Source of the DNA: Bacteroides sp. 51
GTDB taxonomy: Bacteria > Bacteroidota > Bacteroidia > Bacteroidales > Bacteroidaceae
Assembly (NCBI RefSeq): GCF_010500965.1
Contig: NZ_QVMI01000035.1
Span: forward strand, 1 to 62,023
Length of the DNA stretch: 62,023 nt
Reading direction: 5' to 3'
Below, piece by piece: positions 53,139 through 62,023 of the stretch; within the stretch, counting starts at the first letter, position 1, and each line of letters opens with the position of its first letter. The position numbers and the translations under genes were made by a program. A model generated the notes under the pieces. It was given only the letters and a program-made list of their open reading frames with translations, was not told the DNA's origin and ran no database searches.

Positions 53139-53912
53139 TTAAGGCACATGTATCTTCTCAATCGTTGTAAAGTTAGGCTCGCCCATACCCGGATAATTGG
53201 TTTCCGGTTTTCCGGCAGCCGTTTTACAATCCATATGAACGCGGACCCAGTAATCAATACCCGTATACTTCAAAGCAATGTTTGTACGGAATGTGATTTC
53301 CTGTCCTTCCATCTCGTTTTTCAACGCAAATGCCGTTTTATAATACTGTGTATCTGCTCCGTCCTTTACGTTTACGGTACGTGATACTCTTAACCAAGCC
53401 TCTCTTACATCGGGCATTTCATAGCCTGGCTTCTGGTTTCTTTTGAAACGAACACTACATTCCAAAAACCCATCGGCCCCAACGGTTGGCTTCTTTACCC
53501 ATTCGATAGTGAGGTAAGGAGTTACCGTAAAGTCCTGCGTGGTGGTTCCGGATATTTTCAATAGTATACCGGCATCATCGGCATCCTGTTTTTCATCATC
53601 GTAGGGATAGAAATTCCCTGCGCGGGGCAACATGCGATATTCGCCCGGAAACCATTTGGTATTACGGTAAGTACCATCCTGTTGTACGGCCAATGTCTGG
53701 GCGCCGACAAAAATATTCTCATCGCCATTTGCCCAGCTAATCTCCCTTGCCCGGATGTATTTTGATCCGTGATTAACCTGTAGCGGCTGGCCGGTATGGT
53801 CATAAAGTACTCCCTGAATAGTAGCATCCGGTTCATCAAAATTGTCTATTTCGCAGGATACGGCTAATACACAGCATAAGACAAAGGCTATATATTTAGT
53901 TATTGCTTTCAT
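53139..53912 (-). CDS. DUF3823 lipoprotein of the second PUL
   Basis: The protein has 257 residues with lipobox Cys20 (LAVSCEIDNFDEP). It has the DUF3823 layout: an N-terminal beta-sandwich (ATIQGVLYDHTGQPLQV) and a C-terminal one. These proteins take the place of SusE and are thought to bind glycan on the cell surface. It follows the susD gene by 19 bp. Confidence 0.88.
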   Translation of the reverse strand: MKAITKYIAFVLCCVLAVSCEIDNFDEPDATIQGVLYDHTGQPLQVNHGSKYIRAREISWANGDENIFVGAQTLAVQQDGTYRNTKWFPGEYRMLPRAGNFYPYDDEKQDADDAGILLKISGTTTQDFTVTPYLTIEWVKKPTVGADGFLECSVRFKRNQKPGYEMPDVREAWLRVSRTVNVKDGADTQYYKTAFALKNEMEGQEITFRTNIALKYTGIDYWVRVHMDCKTAAGKPETNYPGMGEPNFTTIEKIHVP

Positions 53913-53931
53913 AATTTATTGCAATTTTTAG

Positions 53932-56085
53932 TTATTGATTTCTATTCTTTTGCAGTAACGGATTGTTCTTCAACTCGGCAGAAGGAATGCCCTCATAGTA
54001 ATTATTCACAGCAAATGTTACCATTCCGGCAGCTTCGTCGGCCGATTTAGCATCGTATATATACTTTCCATTTGGAATACCATTTTCGTCAACCGTTGCA
54101 CCTTTGGCATACATAATTGGATATAACCCTCTTCTGAAGTAGTTGCGGATCTGTGTATCGTAAGTAAACCAACGCATCAGGTCCCAATAGATCTTACTTT
54201 CGAAAGCCAGTTCTTTGTACCTTTCTACACGTACGATCTGCAAACCTCTGGTAGGAGCTTCTACAAATGCACCCTGCCCTTTGGGTCCTTCCCTGTCCCA
54301 TCTGGTGAATGCGGGATTCATGGAAAGTTCCGACGGACTGGTCAGAAGATTGGCCCCTGCACGGTCGCGCACATCATTGATACATTTGAAAGCATCGTTC
54401 AGCATATCTGTCTCGCGATAGGTGTCCACCCCATTCTGTGCCAGTTCGATGGCTGCTTCGGCACGGTTAAGTAATACTTCGGCATACCGGATTTCGATCC
54501 ATGGTTGTGTAGAGGTATGGTTCACTGTTTCCGATTTGGGCAGAGTGATGTTCAAGTGTTTGCGACCGAAGAAACCGGTTACTGTATTAGAAGTATTGGT
54601 ACTTCCGGTTACCCTCGGACCATCCAATCCGTTCTTGAAAAACGTCACACCGTCCGACCGCTTATAAGGATCTTTCTGGTTGGCCGATGGATCAGCAGAC
54701 CAATCAAAGATGGTTCTTGCACGGAAAGGGTTCTCTTTAGGATAGGCAGCTTTATTCCATACCGATCCCGAATTAAGACCTTGTCGTTCTTTTCCGTCAT
54801 CAACGGTAAACTTCTTGAACCGGTCAGTGGCAGGATCATATTCTTCTTTAATGATACCGGCACGTAAATCGAGTTTCATACCTCCTTTATATAGATTACC
54901 CGGAATCAGAATGTTTGCCCGGAGCCGGGGTTCTGCCCCATTCCATAGTTGTTGACAGTCATCGTATACAATATAATCGCCATTTTCATCAAAAGCGCTG
55001 AAGTTCCCTTTCTCATCCAATGGTAAGCCGTCGAATAGTTCGACCCAGTCGAGTGTAGGATTGTAGCGGTCACCACCCTCACTACACATACGTGGAGGAG
55101 CCATTATAGAATTAAATGAGTGTACCGACATGCTGAAATCGTACTTACGTAGCCATATAGATTCTTTGTTACCATCAGCCTTTTCCCACACTTCGGCATA
55201 ATTCTCCGTTTTATCGCCATTGGCCCGGTGAAGTTCGTATTTATCACCGTCTTCAATCATTTTAGCAGCATCCCAGGCTGTTTTAAAATAGTCGTTGGCT
55301 TTAGACGAAGGTATTCCTTGCAGCAATACGCCATCCACTTCCCAATCAGTAAACTTCATAGAGCCGTAACGCGCAGTCGTTGCCGCATGAAGGGCTGCGC
55401 GGCATTTAATTGCGGCGGCTACGTACTTATTGGCACGGCCTGCTTCGCTTGTTTCGGGCAAGTCGGCAATAGCTTCATCCAGGTCTTTCAGGATAAAATC
55501 GTATGTGTCGGCATGGCTTTCACGGGCTATCCATAAAGCCTCGTCGTCATTAGGGTCTAATGACTGTGGTTCCAGAATCTTAGGCATACCTCCATATCGT
55601 TTGGCTAACTGAAAGTACACATACGCCCGGAGGAATTTAGCTTCAGCAATCCACGATTTGGATTGTTGCTCCAACTCGGGATAGTTCGGCAGATTCTTTA
55701 CAAGCGTATTTGCCTTGCGAATCACCTGAAATGCACTATTCCAATAACCTCTGCGGTGGAGCGGCAAGTTGGTATTGTTTCGATTTACCATTTCACCGGT
55801 TGAGTTCCAGAAGTTCCAGATACTAATTCCGTTACCCACATAATATCCGCCTCCGATCTGGCCATCGCTGTTTGTATCGTAATGGAAATCTTCCATAGGC
55901 AAGTAATTATACATCCCCGCCATGTAAGCCTTTATTCCATTTTCATTATATATATCCTTTTCGGTGATGATGGATGTGGGTATCAAGTCTAAATCCTGAC
56001 AAGACACTAACCAGCTTATTGAAAAGAGCAGTATGCCTGCTAATAAATGAACTTTTTTCATATCTTTCATTTTTTGTATATTCAT
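53932..56085 (-). CDS. SusD-like protein (second PUL)
   Basis: The protein has 717 residues, longer than many SusD proteins (about 550). The lipobox is WLVSC; a Met at position 9 (MKKVHLL) may be the real start. RagB/SusD domains: AFQVIRKANTLVKNLP, KFLRAYVYFQLAKRYGGMP at the N terminus, and EIRYAEVLLNRAEAAIE with ERYKELAFE at the C terminus. It lids the SusC encoded 13 bp upstream. Confidence 0.94.
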   Translation of the reverse strand: MNIQKMKDMKKVHLLAGILLFSISWLVSCQDLDLIPTSIITEKDIYNENGIKAYMAGMYNYLPMEDFHYDTNSDGQIGGGYYVGNGISIWNFWNSTGEMVNRNNTNLPLHRRGYWNSAFQVIRKANTLVKNLPNYPELEQQSKSWIAEAKFLRAYVYFQLAKRYGGMPKILEPQSLDPNDDEALWIARESHADTYDFILKDLDEAIADLPETSEAGRANKYVAAAIKCRAALHAATTARYGSMKFTDWEVDGVLLQGIPSSKANDYFKTAWDAAKMIEDGDKYELHRANGDKTENYAEVWEKADGNKESIWLRKYDFSMSVHSFNSIMAPPRMCSEGGDRYNPTLDWVELFDGLPLDEKGNFSAFDENGDYIVYDDCQQLWNGAEPRLRANILIPGNLYKGGMKLDLRAGIIKEEYDPATDRFKKFTVDDGKERQGLNSGSVWNKAAYPKENPFRARTIFDWSADPSANQKDPYKRSDGVTFFKNGLDGPRVTGSTNTSNTVTGFFGRKHLNITLPKSETVNHTSTQPWIEIRYAEVLLNRAEAAIELAQNGVDTYRETDMLNDAFKCINDVRDRAGANLLTSPSELSMNPAFTRWDREGPKGQGAFVEAPTRGLQIVRVERYKELAFESKIYWDLMRWFTYDTQIRNYFRRGLYPIMYAKGATVDENGIPNGKYIYDAKSADEAAGMVTFAVNNYYEGIPSAELKNNPLLQKNRNQ

Positions 56086-56098
56086 GATTCAACTCTCG

Positions 56099-59000
56099 TT
56101 AAAAAGTGATTGAGCCACCGAAGTTATAGGTTCTGCTCAACGGATAAAGATAACCGTACGATTCGGATGGTTTCTCTGGATCTAGCCCTTTCACACCCGT
56201 GATTGTCAGCAAGTTGTAACCATTGACATAAAGTCGCATGTTCTTGATTCCTGCTTTTTCGAAGAAACTGTTTTTAGGAATCGTAACGCCTATTTCGGCA
56301 CTCTTCAAACGTACATAAGCCCCACTTTGTATGTTGAATTTCGATGTTTCTTCCGCCCTCATTTTTCCATAAGGGTAATATCCTGAGATCCATTTGTTTG
56401 TTGGGTCATACGGATCTTTATCAGGATCGGCAGGGTGCCATCTGTCGAATAAGAGATCAAGTGCATTTCCGTCCCATGTAAGCGGGTTAAGCAATTGCTC
56501 ACCATAACCAATGTATGACATGGCTGCGCCTTGGAACAGCAAACTTACATCAATACATTTCCATTGTCCTCCAAGCGATAAGCTGAAGTTCATAAGCGGA
56601 TAGTTACGGGCTTTATTCAAGTCGGTACCCGGAAGTCCGGCACCTGCTTCGGAGTTAGTAGTAATAGCAATCGGATGCTTGTCTTGGTCGTCAATAATAC
56701 CGTCGCCGTTCCAGTCTTCATAGATCGGGTCGCCGGGAAGTGAATTGGCATTACCATAAATAGAATTGGCAATATGATCGTAAGATGTAAAATGTCCGTT
56801 TTTACCTTTACCAAACCAGATATCATTCCAACGATCGATGTAATTATTGCGCCAGTTGTCGTAAGAGTTTGAATAAGGAGGCATTACCTTCTTAGTCCAC
56901 ATACTGCGAGTCATTTGCACAGTACCTGTTACGTTGTATCTGAAATCCTGTATCCGGTGGTTATGCCGCAACTCAATTTCAAATCCTTTGGTACGGTCGG
57001 CATTCAGGTTAGCTTCTGAAATTGCCGAGCCAAATGTAGCAGGCACTACTACACTGGGTTTATCAAGCAGACCATCGCGGTCGCGTTTGAAAAAGTCAAC
57101 CGAGAAACCGAACAAGCCATGCCACAGATCGACATCAATACCCAGATTCAACATTTTGGCTGTGTACCAGGTGATGTCCATATTCGGCACACTGCGAGTG
57201 CCCAGAGCGTTGACAAAAGTTGTTCCAAATACGCTTCCACGTGGCAGGTTCACTCTGTTATGATAGTCTTGCGGATAATCATACCCTTCAACAAACTGGA
57301 ATCTGGAAGCATTGTCATCTCCTAGTTTTCCCCAGCTACCTCTGATTTTCAGGTTTTGCACAAACGGGAGATTATCTTTTATAAAAGATTCTTCAGAAAT
57401 ACGATAGGCCAACAGCACACTTGGGAAGAAGCCCCATTGTTTGCCTTTCGGAAATTTGGAAGAACCATCATAGCGGAAAGAGAACTCACCTATATATTTA
57501 CCGGCGTAGTCATAGTTAAGCCTACCCACCAATCCTCTTGAAGCGTTTTCATTCAATCCGCTTCCGGTTCCTTCCTGGTTTTCGGAGTTACCAGCAAAAA
57601 GATATGGAATTGGTATTTCGAAATACCGCTTTGCATTGAAATCATATCCTTGGTTATAGGCTTCTTCATACAGTAAGAGGGCGCCTACATGATGCTTTTC
57701 GGCAAAAGTATTGTCATAGTTCAATTGTACATTCCATAGGGTAGAATAGCTTGTTTTGAACTCGCGTTTCAGTTCGGTTTTGCTATTTCGCGTACTGGCT
57801 ATTTCGTATTGGTCGGTTACGGCATTGTGACGGTATTCGTTATATTCCTTTCTGAAAGTGGAATTGTCATCCCAGGTTCTGTCATAACTATACATCGCTT
57901 TTGCTGTCAGACCTTTTACGTATGGTACATCATATTCCACATACATATTGGACTGGAACATATTCTTTTGATTCTTAACATATCCGGACATTTCGGGATG
58001 TGTTACGGCAGCCACATTGTATTCCACATCGGGTCTGTAGAAATAAGGCGCAGTGTTATTGGCATATACCGGATCGGTAGGACGTGAACGCCAAAGCATC
58101 TTGAATACTTCCCACGTGGATTGATTCTGGCGGTTGGTTTCGTCCATGATCATATTCAACTTAACACCTGCCTTGAGGTGTTTAGTCATCTGCGCATTCA
58201 GGTTGGTTCTTAGGTTATAACGGTTGTAATTGGCCGAATTGGTTCTGAAGAAACTACCCTGGTCGGTATAACCGAAGTTTACATAATAGTCCACTTTACC
58301 GGCTCCTCCACTGATCGACACATTGTGTTGCTGCTGTGGCGCTGTGTTTTTCAGCACGGCATCATACCAATCGGTATCGGGCATTTCACCTTTGGCCAAC
58401 TTGTCGAAGTATTCCTGATTGTATTCTTTCTGCGGATCGGTAGTGCTACGCATTTTAAGTTCATTGGCCAGCAGGGCACGGTCCCATGACCCCAGCGGAC
58501 GAAGAATTTCGGCCGGTGTCTGGATACCATAATAACCGGAGTATTCGATCTTGGCTTTTCCTTGTTCACCCTTTTTGGTAGTGATCAACACTACACCGTT
58601 GGCTGCACGCACCCCATAAATAGCTGCCGATGCATCTTTCAGTACAGATATACTTTCCACATCGTTCGGGTCCATACGAGGCATATCACCACGAGGCACA
58701 CCATCGACTACCAATAACGGAGAACCTAAACCACGGATGTCAAACTGGTTGGTAAATTGTCCGGGCTCGGATGTTTTCTGGATATTTCGCACTCCTGGAA
58801 GTTTACCGGTAAGCATGTTCTGTATGTTGGTGCTCTTGGTGGAAACAATTTCTTTGTTCGTCACCGCGGCAACTGCACCGGTCAGGGTTGCTTTCTTCTG
58901 CGCACCGTAACCTACAACAATTACTTCCTCTAACTTCTGGGCGTCTTCTTTCAACGTGATCTCAATGCGGTTTTGAGTACCGACTTTCACGTTTTCAGCT

Positions 59001-59299
59001 CTATAACCAATATAGGATACAACTAAGGTTGTTGCGTTTGCAGGAATACTTATGGAAAAGTTACCATCTATATCGGTAATCGTACCTACAGATTTATTGG
59101 GAGTCGCTACATTGGCACCAATAATGGTTTCACCACTCTCATCGAGTACTTTTCCTGTTATTGTCCTATTACCCTGCGCCTGTACTGCCTGAAGGCCTCC
59201 GACATACAATAACAGAATCACAAACAGCCGAAGTAAAGGAGTTGCATTTTCAAGAAACAAAAAACTTCTCTTTAACTTTCCTGATAATTGAATGTTCAT
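56099..59299 (-). CDS. SusC-type TonB-dependent receptor (second PUL)
   Basis: The protein has 1066 residues. A long leader ends near AVQAQG. A carboxypeptidase-regulatory-like domain follows (RTITGKVLDESGETIIGAN, about 45-125), then the TonB box EEVIVVGYG, the plug (LLVVDGVPRGDM, LKDASAAIYGVRA) and the barrel. There is no STN domain, so unlike the first PUL this system is not wired to an ECF/FecR pair. No regulator lies in the window on its other side. Confidence 0.95.
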   Translation of the reverse strand: MNIQLSGKLKRSFLFLENATPLLRLFVILLLYVGGLQAVQAQGNRTITGKVLDESGETIIGANVATPNKSVGTITDIDGNFSISIPANATTLVVSYIGYRAENVKVGTQNRIEITLKEDAQKLEEVIVVGYGAQKKATLTGAVAAVTNKEIVSTKSTNIQNMLTGKLPGVRNIQKTSEPGQFTNQFDIRGLGSPLLVVDGVPRGDMPRMDPNDVESISVLKDASAAIYGVRAANGVVLITTKKGEQGKAKIEYSGYYGIQTPAEILRPLGSWDRALLANELKMRSTTDPQKEYNQEYFDKLAKGEMPDTDWYDAVLKNTAPQQQHNVSISGGAGKVDYYVNFGYTDQGSFFRTNSANYNRYNLRTNLNAQMTKHLKAGVKLNMIMDETNRQNQSTWEVFKMLWRSRPTDPVYANNTAPYFYRPDVEYNVAAVTHPEMSGYVKNQKNMFQSNMYVEYDVPYVKGLTAKAMYSYDRTWDDNSTFRKEYNEYRHNAVTDQYEIASTRNSKTELKREFKTSYSTLWNVQLNYDNTFAEKHHVGALLLYEEAYNQGYDFNAKRYFEIPIPYLFAGNSENQEGTGSGLNENASRGLVGRLNYDYAGKYIGEFSFRYDGSSKFPKGKQWGFFPSVLLAYRISEESFIKDNLPFVQNLKIRGSWGKLGDDNASRFQFVEGYDYPQDYHNRVNLPRGSVFGTTFVNALGTRSVPNMDITWYTAKMLNLGIDVDLWHGLFGFSVDFFKRDRDGLLDKPSVVVPATFGSAISEANLNADRTKGFEIELRHNHRIQDFRYNVTGTVQMTRSMWTKKVMPPYSNSYDNWRNNYIDRWNDIWFGKGKNGHFTSYDHIANSIYGNANSLPGDPIYEDWNGDGIIDDQDKHPIAITTNSEAGAGLPGTDLNKARNYPLMNFSLSLGGQWKCIDVSLLFQGAAMSYIGYGEQLLNPLTWDGNALDLLFDRWHPADPDKDPYDPTNKWISGYYPYGKMRAEETSKFNIQSGAYVRLKSAEIGVTIPKNSFFEKAGIKNMRLYVNGYNLLTITGVKGLDPEKPSESYGYLYPLSRTYNFGGSITF

Positions 59300-59940
59300 A
59301 ATTATATTTTATTTAAGATTAGAAATTAAGCGATAAAGTCATCGCTATCTGGTTTCAAGTACAGTTTTAAACTGTGAAACACTTTGTCTCGAAGGATAGA
59401 AAACTGGGGACGGCTCCTTGCCGATTTCTTCATACTTAATGGGTTTTTCATATTTCTACATTTAAGATTTAAACAACACCTTACTTTAAGTAGGCTGACT
59501 CTGAGAGACTAAATAAAGTGAGACTGAATGTTGACCGGTCATAAAAAACTGCTCTCTTCATTTAGTTTAGTTCGGTTTCTGTTTTCAATTGAAATGAAAA
59601 CATGCATCTACACATCTAAGAATTCTTTACGGAACAAAGATTTGTCCAGCAGATTACTTATCGGGTTAACTCTTGGGTTAATTCTAAAAAATCTTTCTAA
59701 ATATTCTTTTTTTTAGGTGCGTTAACATATCCTGGGACCGTATTTCTCACATTTTTTTCTATATCGTCATTGGGTATTCTTCACGGAATAAAATGGGTTA
59801 TAGAGAAAAATTACTGGAGAGTTAATGCACCCATTAACTCATACGGTAATCCTCAGATACTATATTTGTTTTTTATTCGATAATAGGTGTAATGGAGTGC
59901 CAGAGATTTATATTATATCAATTCTATATTTATAAGTGTT
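59300..59940. promoter_or_regulatory. 641-bp divergent control region of the second PUL
   Basis: AT-rich, without a believable ORF. A perfect inverted repeat GAGTTAATG (59819-59827), CACC, CATTAACTC (59832-59840) lies 20 bp before TATATTTG (59861-59868), a -7 for the GH63-like gene; the repeat would cover its -33 region. Related TTAAC half-sites occur at about 59664-59684. On the minus strand AATCTTTG near 59640 is a weak -7 for susC. Confidence 0.5.
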
Positions 59941-61839
59941 ATGAGAATTAAAAAGCAAATTTGTCTGTTCTTAGTGTTTAGCCTATCTTCTTTTTTATTG
60001 GCAAATACAACGGAAACACCGGAACAGAAATACAAAGAGTTACAAAATCAATTATCCAGCGGATGGAATACATGGGACACCCGCAGCGTATTAACCCATG
60101 TATTGTTACCTTATGGGGCAGCCATCGATTTAAATGTTCTGGATGCAGACAGGAAAAGAGCCAATACCTTTCGGGTGGGTGGAAATCCGCAGGTAAGACC
60201 CGGGATGAGAACGTATGATGGAACATATACGGACTTATCTGTAGAATGGGGCGGACATAAGCTACGGGTTCAGACTGCTGCCGAAGGATTGAAAAACATT
60301 ATCCTCATCACTCCGCTCGAAGGGAACAGGCAAGGCGGAACACTTGTCGTTGTTCCCAAAGCGCTCTGGCTAAGGCTAAATAGAATAGAGATGAATGATA
60401 ACCGGTTTATAATAGCTTCGGGGGGACTCAGCGAAAAGATAACGGGAATTGTTCATGGGGAGTTCCTGAAACAGGAGGGTGACGAAATACACTTATCGGC
60501 CGACAAGCCTATCGTAATCTGTTGCAACGAATCAATGACAGTGGCCGAGGCCACACAGTTCATCAGCAATAAAGCCGAAACATTCGTAGCAAATAACCAA
60601 AAGAAATACGGAGCCAACTATGAGGTTTACAACGCCATGCAAAGCGTGTTGGCGTGGGATAATATTTACGACCCGACAATCAGAAAAGTAATCGCCCCGG
60701 TAAGTCGTAGCTGGAATGTCAGATGGAGTTCGAACCCACAATTCGGGGGATTTGTATTGTTTTGCTGGGATACTTATTTTGCTGCCATGATGTTCGCCCT
60801 CGATAACAAGGAGTTGGCCTATGCCAATGCGGTGGAGATAACGAATGCCGTGACGGAAAACGGATTTGTACCGAATTTCTATGCCGACAATAATTATAAA
60901 TCGCGCGACCGGTCGCAGCCGCCCGTAGGTTCATTTGCCATCTGGAATCTGTATAAACGGTACAACGATAAATGGTTGCTCGAATTGGTATATGATAAAC
61001 TGCTGACCTGGAACCGCTGGTGGGATAAGAACCGAAAAACCAACGGACTCTTGTGCTGGGGAAGCAGCCCGTTCGAAAAAGTAACTTACCGTAATTACGA
61101 GACTGGTGGTATTAACGAGTTGTACGGCGCATCACTCGAATCGGGGTTGGATAATTCACATATGTATGACGCCATACCTTTTGATAAGGAAAAGCATACG
61201 ATGAAACTGAACGATGTCGGCCTGTCTTCGCTATATATTATGGACTGTAATTATTTGCTACAAATAGCAAAGGAGCTGGGAAAGAAGGCCGATGCCAAAG
61301 AACTGGCCGACAGGAGTAAAGAGTATACCCGAAACATACAGGAGCTTTGGGATGATAAAAACGGATTGTACTACAACAGGCATACAGATACTGGGAAGTT
61401 GAACCCAAGGATTTCTCCAACCAATTTCTATCCGTTGCTGGCCAATGCCGCAAGTCAGCAGCAGGCCGAGAGAATGATGAATGAGCATTTGCTAAACCCG
61501 GAAGAGTTCTGGGGCGAATGGGTAATTCCTGCAACACCCCGCAATGATCCGGCCTTTAAGGATAATATCTATTGGAGAGGTCGTATCTGGGCGCCTTTAA
61601 ACTTCCTGGTATATTCGGGCTTGCATAATTATGATCTTCCCGAGGCCAGAAAGGGACTGGCGGAAAAATCAAAGAAGTTATTATTAAAAAGCTGGCTATC
61701 CGACAGGTATGTCTTTGAGAATTATAATTCCGTAACCGGAGTGGGAAATGATACCCCGCGAAGTGATTATTTCTATCATTGGGGGGCATTATTAAGCTTT
61801 ATCGGATTAATTGAAGATGGGTATATCAATATATATTAG
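59941..61839 (+). CDS. GH63-like (alpha/alpha)6-barrel glycosidase
   Basis: The protein has 632 residues with a signal peptide (about 22 residues, to LLANT). The N-terminal 200 residues are a beta-sandwich; the rest is an (alpha/alpha)6 barrel with GH63-like landmarks: FCWDTYFAAMM, PPVGSFAIWNLYKR, YWRGRIWAPLNFLVYSGL, and the late FENYNSVTGVGNDTPRSDYFYHWGALL with the probable catalytic Glu in FEN. GH63 enzymes cleave alpha-glucosidic ends; a related trehalase- or GH37-like activity is possible. Divergent from susC, so likely the hydrolase of this PUL. Confidence 0.82.
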   Translation: MRIKKQICLFLVFSLSSFLLANTTETPEQKYKELQNQLSSGWNTWDTRSVLTHVLLPYGAAIDLNVLDADRKRANTFRVGGNPQVRPGMRTYDGTYTDLSVEWGGHKLRVQTAAEGLKNIILITPLEGNRQGGTLVVVPKALWLRLNRIEMNDNRFIIASGGLSEKITGIVHGEFLKQEGDEIHLSADKPIVICCNESMTVAEATQFISNKAETFVANNQKKYGANYEVYNAMQSVLAWDNIYDPTIRKVIAPVSRSWNVRWSSNPQFGGFVLFCWDTYFAAMMFALDNKELAYANAVEITNAVTENGFVPNFYADNNYKSRDRSQPPVGSFAIWNLYKRYNDKWLLELVYDKLLTWNRWWDKNRKTNGLLCWGSSPFEKVTYRNYETGGINELYGASLESGLDNSHMYDAIPFDKEKHTMKLNDVGLSSLYIMDCNYLLQIAKELGKKADAKELADRSKEYTRNIQELWDDKNGLYYNRHTDTGKLNPRISPTNFYPLLANAASQQQAERMMNEHLLNPEEFWGEWVIPATPRNDPAFKDNIYWRGRIWAPLNFLVYSGLHNYDLPEARKGLAEKSKKLLLKSWLSDRYVFENYNSVTGVGNDTPRSDYFYHWGALLSFIGLIEDGYINIY

Positions 61840-61897
61840 CCCGACAGTAAACTAATGATTATCGATTCTTATTAGTTATTTTCATTAATTAAGAGTG

Positions 61898-61927
61898 AGA
61901 GCCTTATTACGTGAGTAATGAGGCTCT
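61898..61927. terminator. Hairpin between convergent genes
   Basis: AGAGCCTTATTAC and GTAATGAGGCTCT form a 13-bp stem (one wobble pair) with loop GTGA. There is no T run on the plus strand. Confidence 0.6.
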
Positions 61928-61955
61928 TCCTGAGTTTGGCGCTGGGACACCCAAA

Positions 61956-62021
61956 TCAAAATCCGAACATTTTGGCAAGCGCTTTTTGCTCTTCGGATAG
62001 AAGCAGTACTCTTTTTATAGT
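61956..62021 (-). CDS. 3' end of an unidentified minus-strand gene (partial)
   Basis: Reading from the window edge, one minus frame is open for 21 codons and ends with SEEQKALAKMFGF and TGA at 61956-61958. It lies just beyond a hairpin, as expected for the end of a convergent gene. The fragment is too short to identify. Confidence 0.4.
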   Translation of the reverse strand, partial: TIKRVLLLSEEQKALAKMFGF

Positions 62022-62023
62022 CC

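Noticed and set aside
59528-59716. 62-codon ORF in the second PUL control region
   Set aside because: No ribosome-binding site, no family resemblance, biased to AT-rich codons.

Overview
The window looks like chromosome of a gut-type Bacteroidales bacterium, most like Parabacteroides (Tannerellaceae). The support is SusC/SusD pairs, promoters of the Bacteroidetes form TAnnTTTG, a succinate-to-propionate decarboxylase operon, lipoproteins with acidic residues after the lipobox Cys, and DUF4248/HU-like genes. The genus is inference; no marker was searched. I see no rRNA, tRNA, CRISPR array or transposase.

Layout. 1-3.6 kb: LexA/S24-type regulator, small unknown genes, a divergent DUF4248/HU-like pair, then repeats. 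3.6-7.2 kb: a BACON plus leucine-rich-repeat surface lipoprotein whose signal peptide is out of frame. 7.3-11.8 kb: pheS, an MFS transporter, nth, pgk. 12.0-15.6 kb: an operon for an NMT1/SsuA-type ABC importer and an outer-membrane porin. 15.8-18.6 kb: PAP2 phosphatase and hybrid cluster protein, both on the minus strand. 18.8-24.9 kb: a tripartite RND efflux pump, with a 235-bp inverted-repeat element ahead of its outer-membrane gene. 25.2-28.6 kb: DUF418 membrane protein and a TPR protein. 28.6-31.3 kb (minus): nitroreductase, DUF2520, KdsC-like phosphatase, Maf. 31.4-33.4 kb: second DUF4248, a stand-alone AraC-type DNA-binding domain, a GNAT/FemAB-like protein. 33.6-38.3 kb: methylmalonyl-CoA epimerase and Na+-translocating methylmalonyl-CoA decarboxylase subunits. 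38.5-49.4 kb: a polysaccharide utilization locus (PUL) with ECF sigma, FecR anti-sigma, SusC with an STN signalling domain, SusD, a GH18-like protein without catalytic acids, GH16, and an intact GH18. 49.8-53.1 kb: TPR protein and GH13 amylase. 53.1-61.8 kb: a second PUL (SusC, SusD, DUF3823 on minus; GH63-like glycosidase divergent on plus).

The genes work together mainly in three blocks: sodium-coupled propionate formation, two glycan-uptake systems, and envelope transport (import with a porin, RND export).

The most unusual signal is in the intergenic DNA. Three loci carry arrays of an 11-bp near-palindromic core repeated with an exact 22-bp pitch, the core flipping orientation without losing register. 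A different palindromic core repeats every 23 bp at a fourth locus. At least six more loci carry heptanucleotide repeats of different sequence, most of them arranged as inverted pairs. Long perfect hairpins (32-bp and 41-bp arms), palindromic GGGCGGTTCGCGAACCGCCC elements and a GC-rich repeat are also dispersed. Several of these run into the ends of genes.
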